Shown: positions 16,973-25,796 of the stretch, in pieces
How the letters are laid out: each line of letters begins with the position of its first letter
How positions within the stretch are numbered: the first letter of the stretch is position 1
Source: GCA-002713455 sp964428745
GTDB taxonomy: Bacteria > Fidelibacterota > Marinisomatia > Marinisomatales > TCS55
NCBI GenBank assembly: GCA_964428745.1
Contig: CAYRYZ010000001.1
Span: 1-64,000, forward strand
DNA length: 64,000 nt
Direction of reading: 5' to 3'
Made by a program: the position numbers and the translations under genes
Notes under the pieces: generated by a model
The model's database searches: none
Told to the model about the DNA's origin: nothing
The model's input: the letters and a program-made list of their open reading frames with translations, nothing else

Positions 16973-17989
16973 ATGAGGAAATATCAGCTAATTGTACTCC
17001 TTGCAATATCCTTTTTTACGCTTCAATGTGTAGAAACATTAATTACTGTTAATGTTTTTCAAGATGGGAATTATCATATGCAATTTCAATCTAAAGGTGA
17101 TAAAGAAGATGTTTATGATCTAGATTTTCCTATACCCAAGCAAGATCCCTGGCTTTATAAAACTTCCAAGATGAATAATCAAGATGGCGGGGATTCAATT
17201 TATGTAGCCAATTCTGAAGCTATTTTATCAGGAGCAACGATTTTCCATCCTATTCAAGATGGGCCAGGAGTACAACGTCATCCTATTATCGTCAAAAAAC
17301 AGAAAAGTACTTTTTCCACATCTTATGAATTATTGAAAGTTTTTTCTGGACGTAAAGTTCAACAAAAATATCCATTATTAGCTAAAGTCATGTTTAATGC
17401 TTCTTCAGATTCTATTGATTTATTAATAGAAACAGAAATTATCATGTATTGTTTAAAAATGGGTATGCAAGATCTCCAAGGTAAATATTCTATAAAAGAT
17501 TTAACCCGAGAACGAATTCTTAATCATTTTAAGGGCGTTTTCTATAAAGCTGAAGAAGAAGGGAATTTATTTGGGATTTTAAATTCTTCATCTAACATTG
17601 AAAAAAATAAATTCGTTATACCTCAATCATTAATTAAAACAAACTTTAGACCATTTGAAAATTTATTGCCGCAGAACTATGTTTCTGACTGTATTAAAGC
17701 CATGGCTCCATATATCAAGGAGGCCAATATTACTGTTAGCTTAAATGACGATACATATAAATTTGCCTGCACATTACCTGGAAGAATAGCACATTCAAAC
17801 GCTGATTCTACATCAAATGATACCCTTTGGTGGTCTTTCAGTACTCAAGATTTTCTTAATGATGATTATGTGATAGAAGCAGCATCCGTGGTTTATTATA
17901 AAACCAATATTCAGAGAGTGGTTGTAGGAAGTGCTTTGGTCGTTTTATTAGTCTTAATTTTCATATCTAAAAAAAGGAAGCGTTCATGA
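16973..17989 (+). CDS. Unknown envelope lipoprotein with C-terminal membrane helix
   Basis: I do not recognise this 338-residue protein. The N-terminus is a lipoprotein-like signal peptide (LIVLLAISFFTLQC) with a candidate acylated Cys19. The middle is a mixed beta-rich extracytoplasmic region beginning VETLITVNVFQDGNYHMQF. The last 25 residues are a membrane helix (about 317-332) followed by a basic tail KKRKRS, so the protein may be anchored at both ends. It is the first gene after a terminator and overlaps the next gene by four bases (ATGA), making it the head of an operon of envelope proteins that continues into ligA. Confidence 0.6.
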   Translation: MRKYQLIVLLAISFFTLQCVETLITVNVFQDGNYHMQFQSKGDKEDVYDLDFPIPKQDPWLYKTSKMNNQDGGDSIYVANSEAILSGATIFHPIQDGPGVQRHPIIVKKQKSTFSTSYELLKVFSGRKVQQKYPLLAKVMFNASSDSIDLLIETEIIMYCLKMGMQDLQGKYSIKDLTRERILNHFKGVFYKAEEEGNLFGILNSSSNIEKNKFVIPQSLIKTNFRPFENLLPQNYVSDCIKAMAPYIKEANITVSLNDDTYKFACTLPGRIAHSNADSTSNDTLWWSFSTQDFLNDDYVIEAASVVYYKTNIQRVVVGSALVVLLVLIFISKKRKRS

Positions 17990-18408
17990 AATACCTATTA
18001 ATAGCATTAATTGCTATAACATCGCATTTAATGGCAAAACCAAAGTTTACTGATCAACAGATTGCAGCAATGACTCCGCAATATTTCAAAAGAAATCATT
18101 CTGCTCCAAAACTTACCGGATTAAAAATTTATACTAAAGATGGCGAAAGGACATATTACGTCGAAATCCTTGCTGATAGAAATCGTTCGAGTGACGACCT
18201 GAGTTTTGCAGTATCTGCATTAGCTAATATGGGACAATATGCAAAAAAACCATTCAAAAAGTATGTCGTAGTTATGCATTATGATGTACGTGGAAAAACT
18301 TCAGATATTTGCGAAGCAAATGCTCGCTGCACAGCAGATTATATGATTAGAAAACAAGTCAATTATGATCATTGGTATAAAAAATGTATCAAGTTCACAT
18401 CCACTTAA
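17986..18408 (+). CDS. Unknown small exported protein
   Basis: The protein has 140 residues with a clear signal peptide (MKYLLIALIAITSHLMA) and no recognised domain. The mature part is basic and contains two cysteines close together (CEANARC) and a third near the end (WYKKC). The start overlaps the previous stop as ATGA, so it is translationally coupled to the lipoprotein upstream. Function unknown. Confidence 0.6.
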   Translation: MKYLLIALIAITSHLMAKPKFTDQQIAAMTPQYFKRNHSAPKLTGLKIYTKDGERTYYVEILADRNRSSDDLSFAVSALANMGQYAKKPFKKYVVVMHYDVRGKTSDICEANARCTADYMIRKQVNYDHWYKKCIKFTST

Positions 18409-18418
18409 AGGATTGATT

Positions 18419-18874
18419 ATTAAACGATTTTTACTACTATATGGTCTATTAGTTTGTAGTTCAATATTTTCTCAACAAATTGACACATTAGATTTTAAAC
18501 TACCTGCTTTTTCATTTACACCAAAAGTTTTTCACCATCCTTCACGCGTTCTACTTAATTCTAGAATATTTGAATTAGAAGTTTTTACCGATTTTCCAAA
18601 GGAAGATATAAAGCAAGTTAGTTTGTTTTATAGAACCGACGCAGTCCCAAGGTACATCGAACATTTATTTGAGCAGAATGAAAAACGCTATGTTTTTCGT
18701 TTTAATCCTAAAAAATCCCCCGCAGTGTATATAACATACTTTTTTACAGTTTCACTTAATAATGGTTCAATGTATGCTACACCCGTTGATAGCGCAGGAA
18801 CTTTGGTTCCAATTACAAAATATTTGTTAGATCCAGCAGAATATTATAAAAAACGATCAGAGATAAAAAATTGA
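18419..18874 (+). CDS. Unknown exported protein, apparent ATT start
   Basis: This is an exported protein of about 151 residues with a signal peptide (KRFLLLYGLLVCSSIFSQ) and a beta-rich mature part, with no family recognised. The start is ambiguous. An ATG at 18365 would overlap the previous gene by 44 bases and put 19 unrelated residues before the signal peptide. A TTG at 18413 directly abuts the ribosome-binding site AAAGGA (18407-18412). ATT at 18419 lies six bases from AAAGGA and gives a signal peptide beginning with fMet-Lys-Arg-Phe, so I prefer it. The stop overlaps the TTG start of ligA (TTGA). Confidence 0.55.
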   Translation: MKRFLLLYGLLVCSSIFSQQIDTLDFKLPAFSFTPKVFHHPSRVLLNSRIFELEVFTDFPKEDIKQVSLFYRTDAVPRYIEHLFEQNEKRYVFRFNPKKSPAVYITYFFTVSLNNGSMYATPVDSAGTLVPITKYLLDPAEYYKKRSEIKN

Positions 18875-20874
18875 GCGATAATATATCCAGAGTACAATCA
18901 CTTAGAGAAAAAATAAATGATCATAATTATCGTTATTATGTTTTAAATGATCCACTGATTTCTGATAGTGAATATGATCAATTATTTAGAGAGCTTGAGA
19001 AATTAGAGCAAAAAAGTCCTAAACTAGTAACTCAAGATTCTCCAACTCAACGAGTTGGGACCACCCCATTAAAATCATTTGGTACAATTCAACATAGTAT
19101 ACCAATGCTTTCATTAGAAAATGCAATGGATGAAGACGAGCTTCGATCATTTTATGAACGATTACAAAAGGGTCTTAATAACAACGATAAAATTTCTATT
19201 ATTGCTGAACCTAAACTAGATGGGCTAGGAGTTGAATTGGTTTACGAGAATGGGTTTTTCATCCACGGTTCCACTAGAGGGGATGGAATAACTGGAGAAA
19301 ATATTAGTCAAAATTTAAAAACAATTCCATCTATCCCATTATCATTACGAACCAACAAAAGAAATGCAATTCAATTACTTGAAGTTCGTGGTGAAGTATT
19401 CATGACAAAATCGGGTTTTGACCAATTAAATAAAACTCGTTTGGCTGAGGGGTTAGATCCATTTGCTAATCCGAGAAATGCAGCTGCTGGAAGTCTTCGT
19501 CAACTTGATTCAAAGATCACTTCTCAACGTCCGCTCTCGATTTTCTGTTATGAAGCTGGGAGCATTACTGGTGAGGCCTTCAACTCACATAAAGAATTTT
19601 TATCAGCACTTAAAGATTGGGGATTTCCTGTAAATCCTGAAGTCAAGGTAGTTAATAATATAGATGAGATGATTGTTTACCATAGTAATCTTGAAAATAA
19701 ACGCAATACACTACCTTATGAAATTGACGGCACTGTTTTCAAGGTAAATAAAAACGAGCAGCGTAATGTTTTAGGGGCAAGAAGTAGATCTCCCCGATGG
19801 GCGATAGCTGGGAAATTTAAATCACAACAAGTCACAACAATCGTGACTGATATTATCGCATCAGTTGGCAGAACCGGAGCAATCACACCTGTTGCTAAAC
19901 TTAACCCGGTAAATGTAGGTGGCGTTATAGTTACTAATGCTACGTTGCATAATCAAGATGAAATTATGCGAAAAGATGTTCGTATAGGAGATACTGTATT
20001 AATACAACGTGCTGGTGATGTGATCCCTGAAATTGTAAAAGTAATTCAGGGGAAGCGATCTTCCAACACAGTAGAATATTTTTTTCCTAAAGTTTGTCCA
20101 GCGTGTGAACATGAAGTTTTTCGACCAGAAGGAGAAGCGATCGCAAGGTGTCAAAATCTTTCCTGCCCAGCTCAAGTTAAAGGAAGGATTGAACATTTTA
20201 TTTCAAAATCAGCGTTAGATATTGATGGTTTTGGAGAAAAACTTGTTAATCAATTGGTTGATAATAAAATGATTCAGACTGTTGATGATATTTTCAAACT
20301 CAACTTTCAGGATTTAGTCAATTTGGAAAGAATGGCTGAAAAATCTGCCCATAATATTATTGACGCAATTGATTCAAGTAAAAAAACAACATTTAATCGG
20401 TTTGTGTATGCGCTTGGCATACGAAATGTTGGATCACATTTATCAAAAATTATTGAAAGAGCCTTTAATGCCAATATTAATGATTTTATTAACGCTACTT
20501 TCGAGAAACTTGAAAAAATTGATGAAGTTGGGCCAATAGTTGCAGAAACTATTACAAGATTTTGGAAAGATAAATCAAATATCGACGTTGTAGAATCTTG
20601 TCTAGCCTCAGGTTTGAAATTAGATTCCGGATATGAATCACATAGCCAAAAATTAGTTGATAAAATAATTGTTTTTACTGGCGTCTTAACCGAATTTTCA
20701 CGAGGTGAGGCAAAAACAATGGCTGAAAGTCACGGTGCAAGAGCAAGTGGTTCGGTTAGTAAAAATACAGATTATGTAGTCGCGGGAAACTCTGCAGGTT
20801 CAAAATTAGATAAAGCGAAAGAGCTTGGAGTCCCCGTATTAACAGAAGAAGAATTTTTAAAACTTATTAAATGA
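18871..20874 (+). CDS. ligA: NAD-dependent DNA ligase
   Basis: This 667-residue ligase seals nicks in replication and repair using NAD+. The adenylated lysine is K115 in the motif EPKLDG. The NAD-binding Ia-type domain is at the N-terminus (NDHNYRYYVLNDPLISDSEY). TRGDGITGENISQN and the downstream nucleotidyltransferase motifs are intact. A four-cysteine zinc finger lies near 409-434 (CPAC ... CQNLSC), then helix-hairpin-helix repeats, then a BRCT domain in the last 80 residues (FTGVLTEFSRGEA, YVVAGNSAGSKLDKA). Length is normal for LigA. It starts with TTG overlapping the preceding stop (TTGA), so its translation depends on the unknown exported protein upstream, an unusual coupling for this enzyme. 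Confidence 0.97.
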   Translation: MSDNISRVQSLREKINDHNYRYYVLNDPLISDSEYDQLFRELEKLEQKSPKLVTQDSPTQRVGTTPLKSFGTIQHSIPMLSLENAMDEDELRSFYERLQKGLNNNDKISIIAEPKLDGLGVELVYENGFFIHGSTRGDGITGENISQNLKTIPSIPLSLRTNKRNAIQLLEVRGEVFMTKSGFDQLNKTRLAEGLDPFANPRNAAAGSLRQLDSKITSQRPLSIFCYEAGSITGEAFNSHKEFLSALKDWGFPVNPEVKVVNNIDEMIVYHSNLENKRNTLPYEIDGTVFKVNKNEQRNVLGARSRSPRWAIAGKFKSQQVTTIVTDIIASVGRTGAITPVAKLNPVNVGGVIVTNATLHNQDEIMRKDVRIGDTVLIQRAGDVIPEIVKVIQGKRSSNTVEYFFPKVCPACEHEVFRPEGEAIARCQNLSCPAQVKGRIEHFISKSALDIDGFGEKLVNQLVDNKMIQTVDDIFKLNFQDLVNLERMAEKSAHNIIDAIDSSKKTTFNRFVYALGIRNVGSHLSKIIERAFNANINDFINATFEKLEKIDEVGPIVAETITRFWKDKSNIDVVESCLASGLKLDSGYESHSQKLVDKIIVFTGVLTEFSRGEAKTMAESHGARASGSVSKNTDYVVAGNSAGSKLDKAKELGVPVLTEEEFLKLIK

Positions 20875-20884
20875 AAGCTTAGAT

Positions 20885-22072
20885 ATGAAAAAAATGATTT
20901 TATGGATAATTCCTCTTATTTTATTAGCTGAGGAAAAAACGTTGTCATCTGTCCTAGTTGCAGATGGTTACAAAAAACCTGTTTTTGTAACCTCATACCC
21001 AAATGATTCAAAATTACTTTATGTTGTTGAGCAAGCTGGGTTGATAAGAATAATAAAAAATGGAAAAAAGCTTAATAGGCCATTTTTTGATATAAACAAA
21101 AAAGTGGTAAATCCAAACAGACCTGGAGATGAACGAGGTTTGCTGGGGTTTGCATTCCATCCAAATCATATTAATAATGGAAAATTTTACATTAATTATA
21201 TGGATAATAATGGATTTACTATTGTATCAGAATTCATGGTTAATTCTCAATTAAGGGCTAATCATAAATCAGAGCGAGTGATTTTGAAACTTGAACAACC
21301 TTATCGCAATCATAATGGTGGAGATATTCAATTTGGACCCGATGGTTATCTTTATATATCAATTGGGGATGGGGGTAAAGCAGGCGATCCCCTCAATTCA
21401 GGCCAGGATCTCAATTCAATTTTTGGGAAAATAATTCGTATTGATGTCAATGAGTCACCTTATGCAATCCCAAAATCTAATCCATTTTATGGACAAAAAG
21501 ATAAACGTGGCGAAATATGGGCGTGGGGGTTGAGAAATGTCTGGCGATTTTCTTTTGATAAACAAACCGGTGATAAATATTATGGGGATGTTGGCCAAAA
21601 TAAATGGGAAGAAGTTAATTTTGAGCCAGTTACAAGTGCGGGTGGAATAAATTTTGGTTGGCGGATTATGGAAGCAAATCACTGTTATGACCCAGCAGAA
21701 AATTGTCAGACCAAAGGATTAACAAAACCAATTGTTGAATACCCTAATGATGCTAACTATATGGTTATACTCGGGGGTGGATCACAAACTGATGCAGAAG
21801 GCTGTTCTGTTACAGGTGGTTACGTTTATCGAGGAACAAATATAAAAAGTATGCAGGGGGTATATATTTTTGGGGATTATTGTTCCGGGAATATTTGGAC
21901 ACTAAAGGTAGTTAATGGAAAAGCCACAAATTTTGTAAACCGCACAGAGGAAATCAATTTAGCTGACGGCGAATTCACTACATATATTTCATCTTTTGGA
22001 CAAGATAGTGACGGGGAATTATATATTGTTGATTATAATGGCGGTGTTTATAAACTAATTGAGAAAAACTAA
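20885..22072 (+). CDS. PQQ-dependent soluble sugar dehydrogenase (aldose sugar dehydrogenase-like)
   Basis: The protein has 395 residues with a short signal peptide (MILWIIPLILLA). It is a six-bladed propeller of the soluble glucose/aldose sugar dehydrogenase family, which oxidises sugars in the periplasm with pyrroloquinoline quinone. Family motifs are RNHNGGDIQFGPDGYLY with the likely catalytic histidine, GDGGKAGDP, IFGKIIRID, WGLRNVWRFSFD and DVGQNKWEEV. Four late cysteines (two in CYDPAENC, then single cysteines in GCSVTGG and DYCSGN) may form disulfides. The true electron acceptor and substrate cannot be read from sequence. It begins 10 bases after ligA, so it is probably co-transcribed. 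Confidence 0.87.
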   Translation: MKKMILWIIPLILLAEEKTLSSVLVADGYKKPVFVTSYPNDSKLLYVVEQAGLIRIIKNGKKLNRPFFDINKKVVNPNRPGDERGLLGFAFHPNHINNGKFYINYMDNNGFTIVSEFMVNSQLRANHKSERVILKLEQPYRNHNGGDIQFGPDGYLYISIGDGGKAGDPLNSGQDLNSIFGKIIRIDVNESPYAIPKSNPFYGQKDKRGEIWAWGLRNVWRFSFDKQTGDKYYGDVGQNKWEEVNFEPVTSAGGINFGWRIMEANHCYDPAENCQTKGLTKPIVEYPNDANYMVILGGGSQTDAEGCSVTGGYVYRGTNIKSMQGVYIFGDYCSGNIWTLKVVNGKATNFVNRTEEINLADGEFTTYISSFGQDSDGELYIVDYNGGVYKLIEKN

Positions 22073-22083
22073 AAAGGTTAATA

Positions 22084-22419
22084 ATGGACAAACTACCAAT
22101 GAAAATTGATAATGTTTTAGATGATATTGTGCTTATTGTTCTTGATGGTCATGAACCATTAAAAGAACTAGGCGTCGACCAAAATAAAATATATGTGAGA
22201 GTAGTTGGATATGATGAATATGGAATGTGGGTTGATCGTCCATCATTTAAAATTCCGATAATTAAAAATGGAAATTTGGAAAGTGAAAAAGAGGTTGCTG
22301 CATCAATGCTAATCCCTTGGGGATTTATAGCATCTATTGTTCATTTCCCCGATGTTGAAGGCTTTGATTTCCCAAACCCATTTGATACTTCTATTGGTTT
22401 TGACCCTGGGGAAAAATGA
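22084..22419 (+). CDS. Small protein of unknown function upstream of an ABC exporter
   Basis: This 111-residue acidic, soluble protein has no signal peptide. I do not recognise it. It has an alternating strand pattern (DDIVLIVLDG, IYVRVVGYDEYGMWVD) that looks like a compact beta domain with regularly spaced acidic residues. Its stop overlaps the ABC ATPase start (ATGA), and AAAAGG lies just upstream of its own ATG. It is an operon member, possibly an accessory to the transporter, but that is inference only. Confidence 0.55.
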   Translation: MDKLPMKIDNVLDDIVLIVLDGHEPLKELGVDQNKIYVRVVGYDEYGMWVDRPSFKIPIIKNGNLESEKEVAASMLIPWGFIASIVHFPDVEGFDFPNPFDTSIGFDPGEK

Positions 22420-23342
22420 AACCTTCTGCCGTTTCAATTCAAAATCTGAAAAAGAGTTATGGTGATACCACTGCTCTTAAAGGTATAAATATAGAAATCA
22501 ATGACGGAGAATTTTTTGGACTACTAGGTCCAAATGGTGCCGGCAAAACAACTACGATTAATATTTTAACGGGTCTTGTAAGAAAAGATTCAGGTTCAGC
22601 TGATATTTTTGGTCAAGATACAATTTCTAATTATAGATATACCCGGGCTCAAATTGGAATATCTGCTCAAGAATTTGCCCAGGATTGGTTTTTTCCTATT
22701 GAAAAATTGCTTTATTTCCAAGCAGGTTATTATGGGATATCTAAAACACAAGCTAAAAGTAAAGTTGATGAATTATTTGAAAGATTAGGGCTTGAAAAAA
22801 AACGTCAAGCAAGACTGCGTCAATTATCGGGTGGCATGAAACGAAGATTCCAAATTGCAAAAGCATTAGTTCATGATCCTAAAATATTAATCTTAGATGA
22901 GCCAACAGCTGGTGTTGACGTAAAACTTCGCCATGAATTATGGCAATATTTTAGGGAACTTCATCAGGCAGGAAAAACTATTCTATTGACCACTCATTAT
23001 ATTGAAGAAGCTGAAATGTTATGTGACCAAGTTGCTATAATTGATAACGGAGAAGTTATCACTAAAGGAACACCAAAAAATTTAACTGGCAAACAGGGTG
23101 ACTCTGGAATTACAATTAATTTATCCGATACTGAAGTTGATCTAAAAACTTATTTAAAAGAATTTTCCTATTCCTTAGATAATGAAAGGATTCATTTTGT
23201 CAGTAATGACCCAGAAGGAGATCTACCCAAAATCATAAATTCGCTTACTAAAGCAGGATGTCATATTCAGCGTGTAGAAACAACAAAATCATCTTTAGAA
23301 GATGTGTTTTTAAAACTCACAGGAAAAGGAATCAACGAATGA
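22416..23342 (+). CDS. ABC transporter ATP-binding protein
   Basis: The 308-residue ATPase belongs to an ABC-2 type exporter. Walker A is GPNGAGKTT, the signature is LSGGMKRR, Walker B is ILILDEPTAGVD, and the switch histidine is in LLTTHYIEEAE. A C-terminal extension of about 80 residues (from roughly 220) is typical of DrrA/CcmA-like drug or polysaccharide exporters. It overlaps the small protein upstream by four bases and the permease downstream by four, so it forms the ATPase of the pair. Substrate unknown. Confidence 0.95.
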   Translation: MKPSAVSIQNLKKSYGDTTALKGINIEINDGEFFGLLGPNGAGKTTTINILTGLVRKDSGSADIFGQDTISNYRYTRAQIGISAQEFAQDWFFPIEKLLYFQAGYYGISKTQAKSKVDELFERLGLEKKRQARLRQLSGGMKRRFQIAKALVHDPKILILDEPTAGVDVKLRHELWQYFRELHQAGKTILLTTHYIEEAEMLCDQVAIIDNGEVITKGTPKNLTGKQGDSGITINLSDTEVDLKTYLKEFSYSLDNERIHFVSNDPEGDLPKIINSLTKAGCHIQRVETTKSSLEDVFLKLTGKGINE

Positions 23343-24100
23343 ACTGGATTGGCTTTTGGACTTTGACCTCTCGAGAAGTTGGGCGTTTTTTCTCAGTATA
23401 TAGGCAAACAATTATTCCTGGGCTATCATCATCAATGCTATATATTGTTATTTTTGGTTTTACTCTTGAAAAACGAATTTCGTCTATCGATGGTATTCCC
23501 TATACTATTTTTATCATTCCTGGCCTAATTATGATGAACGCACTAACAAATGCAACTTCGAATTCTGCTTCTTCTATGCTTCAAATGAAACTTCTAGGCC
23601 AGTTACCAGATATTTTACAAGCACCTCTATCTAGTTTTGAGATTTCTTTAGCCTACATTATTGGAGGCACAGTAAGGGGAACTGTTAATGGAATATTAAT
23701 TCTTATTGTTGGAGTAGGATTAAGTGATATGACCATTGTCCATCCTTTATCAACTATTGGATTTATTATAATTGTATCATGGGCATTTTCTTCAATTGGA
23801 TTATTACTAGGTCAACTAGCCGAGTCATGGGATCAATTGGCTACGATGCAAAATTTCATTTTAACCCCTCTAAGTTTTCTTGGAGGAATTTTTTATTCAA
23901 TTAAAATGTTACCTGACTGGGCACAGGTTGCTAGTCAATACAACCCTATTTATTATATGATAAATGGGCTACGTTACACCATATTAAATACATCAGATTC
24001 AAGTCCCCATACAAATTTAGGTGTGGCAATAATGTTGACAATTATTTTTTCAATAGCAGCAATTCTGCTTATGGAAAGTGGGAAAAAAATAAAGTATTGA
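23339..24100 (+). CDS. ABC-2 type transporter permease
   Basis: This 253-residue integral membrane protein has about six hydrophobic helices. It belongs to the ABC-2 permease family (FIIPGLIMMNALTNA near the start, LTPLSFLGGIFYSIKMLPDW and YNPIYYMINGLR in the C-terminal half, as in DrrB/NodJ-like proteins). I chose the ATG at 23339, which overlaps the ATPase stop and follows AGGAAAAGGA. The longer frame upstream only reads through the ATPase gene. It is the partner of the ATPase at 22416-23342; substrate unknown. Confidence 0.93.
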   Translation: MNWIGFWTLTSREVGRFFSVYRQTIIPGLSSSMLYIVIFGFTLEKRISSIDGIPYTIFIIPGLIMMNALTNATSNSASSMLQMKLLGQLPDILQAPLSSFEISLAYIIGGTVRGTVNGILILIVGVGLSDMTIVHPLSTIGFIIIVSWAFSSIGLLLGQLAESWDQLATMQNFILTPLSFLGGIFYSIKMLPDWAQVASQYNPIYYMINGLRYTILNTSDSSPHTNLGVAIMLTIIFSIAAILLMESGKKIKY

Positions 24101-24795
24101 AAAAATATCTATTTTTATTATTTTTTATTATTTTACCAATTTCAGGTCAAACCGATTCGTCCGCATGGGAACAATATTTACGATTTGGTATGGTTAATGT
24201 TGATTCAACTAATGGTGGGTTTGGATATTTTCGCCTAAATCGAACAACTTCAAATACATTCCGTGATTTGAGATTTTTTGCGTATGGATTAGAAAATAAT
24301 TCATTTATTTATTTAAGGTATAAATCCAGTAATAAATATTTATCTCAACCCAAATTTTATAGATATACTATTACCTCATTTAGAAAGAACACACGTGCAA
24401 ATGTCAATTTACAGTATCATTTCAATCAAGGCTTTGGTTATTTTATTAAGGATTATAATAATGGTTTAATAAATATGGAATTAGGTCATGCCTTTGATAC
24501 ATCAGATTACCTAAATGCTACTCGTAAAACTTCTTATTTAAGAACTGGTATTTTTTGGGATCATGATACCAATTATTTTTCTTCGAAATTAGAGTTCGAA
24601 CACTTTTCGCAAATCAGTGAAGTCATTGAAAATAGACTATCTAGAAGCATCTATCTTTTAGAATTAATTTTTCCTTTAAAGAATGGAGTTTTTATTAACA
24701 TTAATTATGAGAAGGAAGATTACATTGGGCCAAATCAAACTGATGCAGCATCAATTATATTAGCAGTTCAATGGAAGGGAAATTTTAAAATATAA
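24097..24795 (+). CDS. Unknown exported beta-rich protein
   Basis: The protein has 232 residues with a signal peptide (LFLLFFIILPISGQ). The rest alternates aromatic and polar residues (FRDLRFFAYGLE, FIYLRYKSS, INYEKEDYIG) in a pattern fitting an outer-membrane beta-barrel or a beta-sandwich. No family is recognised. The TTG start overlaps the permease stop (TTGA), so it is coupled to the exporter operon and ends it. An AT-only hairpin begins in its last codons. Confidence 0.55.
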   Translation: MKKYLFLLFFIILPISGQTDSSAWEQYLRFGMVNVDSTNGGFGYFRLNRTTSNTFRDLRFFAYGLENNSFIYLRYKSSNKYLSQPKFYRYTITSFRKNTRANVNLQYHFNQGFGYFIKDYNNGLINMELGHAFDTSDYLNATRKTSYLRTGIFWDHDTNYFSSKLEFEHFSQISEVIENRLSRSIYLLELIFPLKNGVFININYEKEDYIGPNQTDAASIILAVQWKGNFKI

Positions 24796-24815
24796 TTATT
24801 AATTAATTATATTTT
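24787..24815. terminator. AT-only inverted repeat between convergent genes
   Basis: Two perfect 12-base arms (AAAATATAATTA and TAATTATATTTT) flank a five-base loop. The repeat begins in the last codons of the upstream plus-strand gene and ends one base before the stop of the minus-strand gene. Runs of T on both strands suggest a weak bidirectional terminator, but the stem contains no G or C. Confidence 0.4.
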
Positions 24816-25796
24816 CTAAGGTCTTTTAATAAATGCTAGCATGGTTCTAGGATGTTCATCTACAATCATTAAAAATCCTTTTTTATCCATTCGAACCAGA
24901 CCTTCCCAATTCCTTGAATTTTTATCTAGGACTAACTGAATTGGCAACGTGTCTGTTTTATAAATTTTGTTGCCATCTATTTTAAACTCAACTAATCTCT
25001 CAACATGGTCAAATTTTTCATGAGTTTTCCCCTTCAGGATATTAGTTAATACTAAATCTTTGCCAGGCTTTAGGCGTTTTTTTTCTCCAGGCCAAAAAAA
25101 GTTTATTGCCCAGAATTTGTCTTGATTATCCAATTCAGTAATATCTGTAATTCTATATTCAATATTAGGGAAAGAGGATGAGCTTTTTTGTTTTAATGAT
25201 GAATTATAAAATGATGCTTTTGGTTCTGCATTAACATTAAGCCCATTGGCTTCGAATAATACCATTATACGATACTTATATTTCAAAATACTTTCATAAC
25301 CCATGTTTTTAATATTGACAGGCAGCGGCATTTCTACTATTTTTTCTGAGTCAATTCTTAATGTTTCATTTCTCATATCAATTGAGCCTCTAGCAATGAA
25401 ACTCTTCATTTTGTCATCAATTTTAGATTCTATAATTAAATATGCTTTGTTTCCAATAAAACAAATTGCTTCAAAGCCTTGATATCCTTTGATGGAATTA
25501 AAATAATCAGGCATAATGATATCTATTTTATCTGGATTGAGAGGGGTTTTTCGATCGCTATTCAACCAATCATTTATTACTGATTTTTTTAAGTAATAAA
25601 AACGTGGTTTTGATTCATTGACATATTGAGGCATAAGAATCAGGTTTTGGTTATACCATGCTAAGCCAGACATCTCTAGGCTACGATCTGATGCCTCACC
25701 CGTTAATAAAATCTCTATTGGGAGAACTTCATTGGCAGATATTATCTGATAACAAAATAAAGTCAAGATAAAATATTTAATTAATCTTTTTCTCAC
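24816..25796 (-). CDS. Unknown exported protein, possibly propeller-like
   Basis: The protein has 326 residues with a signal peptide (LIKYFILTLFCYQIISA). The phrases MSGLAWYNQNLILMPQ, FEAICFIGNKAYLIIESKI and NWEGLVRMDKKGFLMIVDE resemble the strand pattern of SdiA-regulated or esterase-like phytase/propeller proteins, where LSGL and EG(L/I) motifs recur. I treat this as a fold hint only. The start overlaps the stop of the penicillin-acylase-type gene by four bases, so they share a transcript. Confidence 0.55.
   Translation of the reverse strand: MRKRLIKYFILTLFCYQIISANEVLPIEILLTGEASDRSLEMSGLAWYNQNLILMPQYVNESKPRFYYLKKSVINDWLNSDRKTPLNPDKIDIIMPDYFNSIKGYQGFEAICFIGNKAYLIIESKIDDKMKSFIARGSIDMRNETLRIDSEKIVEMPLPVNIKNMGYESILKYKYRIMVLFEANGLNVNAEPKASFYNSSLKQKSSSSFPNIEYRITDITELDNQDKFWAINFFWPGEKKRLKPGKDLVLTNILKGKTHEKFDHVERLVEFKIDGNKIYKTDTLPIQLVLDKNSRNWEGLVRMDKKGFLMIVDEHPRTMLAFIKRP

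Noticed and set aside
23258..24100. Longer permease start at 23258.
   Set aside because: The extra 27 residues read through the ATPase gene in another frame and are not membrane-like; the ATG at 23339 has a ribosome-binding site.
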